DNA of 64,000 nt from Caldicellulosiruptor diazotrophicus (GTDB lineage Bacteria > Bacillota > Thermoanaerobacteria > Caldicellulosiruptorales > Caldicellulosiruptoraceae): contig NZ_AP024480.1 of the NCBI RefSeq assembly GCF_017347585.1, positions 1,634,001 to 1,698,000 on the forward strand. Direction: 5' to 3'. Made by a program: the position numbers and the translations under genes. Positions within the stretch are counted from its first letter, which is position 1. The number at the start of each line of letters is the position of its first letter. Shown here piece by piece: positions 62,623 to 64,000 of the stretch. Below the pieces are notes generated by a model. It did not search any database. It was not told where the DNA came from and saw nothing but the letters and a program-made list of their open reading frames with translations.

Positions 62623-64000
62623 ATTCCTTTTCCACCCTCTCAATATACATCTTCAAAAGTCTGTTTAGTCTCTCTTCGTCCATCTTGCCCCACAAAGTTG
62701 GCGTTTCAAAAATTCTCTTTGGGAATTTGTAGTTTTCAAGCGAATATCCCAGTTCCTTTTTGATTTTAAGTTTTGTAAAGAAGACGTCATTGGCAAGTCT
62801 TATCAAATCTTGGTCAGTCCAATTAATACCAATCGAATTTAAGGCTTTTAAGATTGTAGGTCTGTCATATACTTTTCTTGCAAACAAGCATATGCAAAGG
62901 GAGGTCAAGATTGCTCTTTCCTTTTCCTCATTTATTACATAATCTATTATTTCCTCATCTTTGATTTCTTTTGCACTCTGGTCATAAGAGTAACCTGCAT
63001 TATCCAAATGAGAATGCCTTGCCCCAACTGTTTGACCAAGCGCAAATGCATAGCCTGTATGATATCCTGCCATTTCATTTCCACCATACAAAAGAGCAAA
63101 TTCTTCTCCTCCGTATTTTTTCACAGCCTCTTTCAAACCGTTGCCTATTGTGTAATAAAACTCGTTTACTCTATCTGCGATATTATCAATTGCTTTAATA
63201 TACTCCATGGTGTTGCCAAACTCAAGGTCCGCAAGGGTATCTTCCCTTGATATAAGCCCTTTTTTGAGCGCTTCTGTTGCCCATGCCAGTACAACACCAG
63301 TTGAAATGGCATCAAGTCCTACAAGCTCAACTTCTTCTATAATCTGCAAAACTTCATCTGTTGTCTTTACTCCCAATAGGCTTCCAAGTGCATATATAAG
63401 TTCATGGTCATATGAAACAGAAATAGATTCATACTCATATCCCTTGTCAAACTCGCGTCTGAACTGTCCTATATGGATACATCCAATAGGACAACCAACA
63501 CACGAAACTTTTCTGACAAGGTTTTTCTCAGCAAATGTCTCACCTGAGATATCATCTGCATGTTCAAACGTAGATTGAAGTAAATTTTTTGTTGGAAGAG
63601 AACTTATGCTATTTAGAACTTTGATGTTCATAGGCGTCCCAAGCTCGTGGTATTTAGCCATTGCATCTGTCTGTGTAACTTTTTTGTATATTTCTTGATA
63701 GGTCTTAAAATACTCTTTAAGATTAGCAATTGGTAAGTTTTCTTCTCCCATTATCATTATTGCTTTCAAATTCTTACTTCCAAGGACTGCACCAATTCCA
63801 AGTCTTCCAAAATGTCTGTAAGTATCAACATTGACACAAGAGTATGTTACAAGGTTTTCTCCTGCCCTGCCAATTCTGATTATACTTCTTTTCCCTGGAC
63901 CTGGCTCTCTTTCTCTTATCACTCTTCCTGTTTCTTCTATGTCAAGTCCCCACATAGCTCTTGCATCTTTAAATTCAATATTTTTATCTGTAATGACAAG
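62597..64000 (-). CDS. aor: Tungsten aldehyde:ferredoxin oxidoreductase, C-terminal part (5' end outside window)
   Basis: Tungstopterin enzyme oxidising aldehydes (possibly glyceraldehyde 3-phosphate) with ferredoxin as acceptor. About 467 codons are visible and the frame is open to the window edge; the ATG at 63955 is internal, because LVITDKNIEFKDARAMWGLD is continuous family sequence. The [4Fe-4S] ligands are CVGCPIGC in KVSCVGCPIGCIHIG with a distal cysteine in TSLCICLF. Family segments include FGRLGIGAVLGSKNLKAI, GLDAISTGVVLAWATEA and LGQTVGARHSHLDN. It heads the tungsten cofactor gene string. Confidence 0.93.
   Translation of the reverse strand, partial: LVITDKNIEFKDARAMWGLDIEETGRVIREREPGPGKRSIIRIGRAGENLVTYSCVNVDTYRHFGRLGIGAVLGSKNLKAIMIMGEENLPIANLKEYFKTYQEIYKKVTQTDAMAKYHELGTPMNIKVLNSISSLPTKNLLQSTFEHADDISGETFAEKNLVRKVSCVGCPIGCIHIGQFRREFDKGYEYESISVSYDHELIYALGSLLGVKTTDEVLQIIEEVELVGLDAISTGVVLAWATEALKKGLISREDTLADLEFGNTMEYIKAIDNIADRVNEFYYTIGNGLKEAVKKYGGEEFALLYGGNEMAGYHTGYAFALGQTVGARHSHLDNAGYSYDQSAKEIKDEEIIDYVINEEKERAILTSLCICLFARKVYDRPTILKALNSIGINWTDQDLIRLANDVFFTKLKIKKELGYSLENYKFPKRIFETPTLWGKMDEERLNRLLKMYIERVEKEYENWSRGK

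Noticed and set aside
62597..63955. Treating the ATG at 63955 as the start of aor
   Set aside because: Family sequence continues upstream in frame to the window edge, so this methionine is internal.

Overview
The window looks like part of the chromosome of an anaerobic, thermophilic, plant-biomass-degrading Firmicute, most likely a Caldicellulosiruptor species. The evidence is the AT-rich sequence with strong GGAGG ribosome binding sites, ferredoxin-linked enzymes (a four-subunit pyruvate:ferredoxin oxidoreductase and a tungsten aldehyde:ferredoxin oxidoreductase), a xylan-side-chain (alpha-glucuronidase) locus, and Firmicute gene orders such as pheA-yybS-gdpP-rplI-dnaB and gerM-rph-rdgB-yfcE. 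The genus is inferred from gene content, not from a database match. No stretch longer than about 300 bases lacks a gene.

Layout. 1-9.6 kb is core metabolism on the minus strand: pheA, yybS, gdpP, rplI, dnaB, a truncated ahcY, and the porCDAB operon. 9.8-12.1 kb holds a plus-strand VTT/DedA-like membrane protein, serS and tRNA-Arg(CCT). 12.3-19.9 kb is an accessory block just 3' of the tRNA: a secreted YARHG/SH3 protein, a YgjP-like metallopeptidase, an MNT nucleotidyltransferase and a decaying type I restriction-modification locus. In that locus hsdM is cut by an in-frame TAA, hsdS is broken by a -1 shift at a classic A AAA AAG slippery site, and no hsdR is present. 20-23.8 kb has nicotinate phosphoribosyltransferase and a cbiMNQO cobalt/nickel transporter with a terminator hairpin in its leader.

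23.8-41.5 kb is a minus-strand aldouronate (glucuronoxylan side chain) cluster: two paralogous solute-binding proteins, LplB/LplC-type permeases, a YesM/YesN two-component system, alpha-glucuronidase aguA, uxuB, uxuA, a GH2 glycosidase and an unexplained uroporphyrinogen-decarboxylase-family protein. The two binding-protein genes share an upstream element and an identically spaced promoter, a good candidate for the YesN regulon operator. 41.8-46.1 kb is a plus-strand aromatic amino acid operon (hisC-aroF-tyrA-aroA), converging on rhaB-deoR.

48.4-54.6 kb holds housekeeping genes (GNAT, yfcE, rdgB, rph, a GerMN lipoprotein, a WecA/TagO-type transferase, a membrane protein, an orphan CheR and a second GNAT). 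54.7-64 kb is a tungsten module. A 3'-complete aor fragment, a MoaD-like carrier and a ThiF/MoeB-like enzyme are followed by a Moco/Tuco-type riboswitch with its own terminator, then tupABC, two moeA paralogues, moaA and a moaC-MOSC fusion, with mog convergent. The riboswitch sits inside the gene string, so cofactor level should govern tungstate uptake and pterin synthesis separately from aor.
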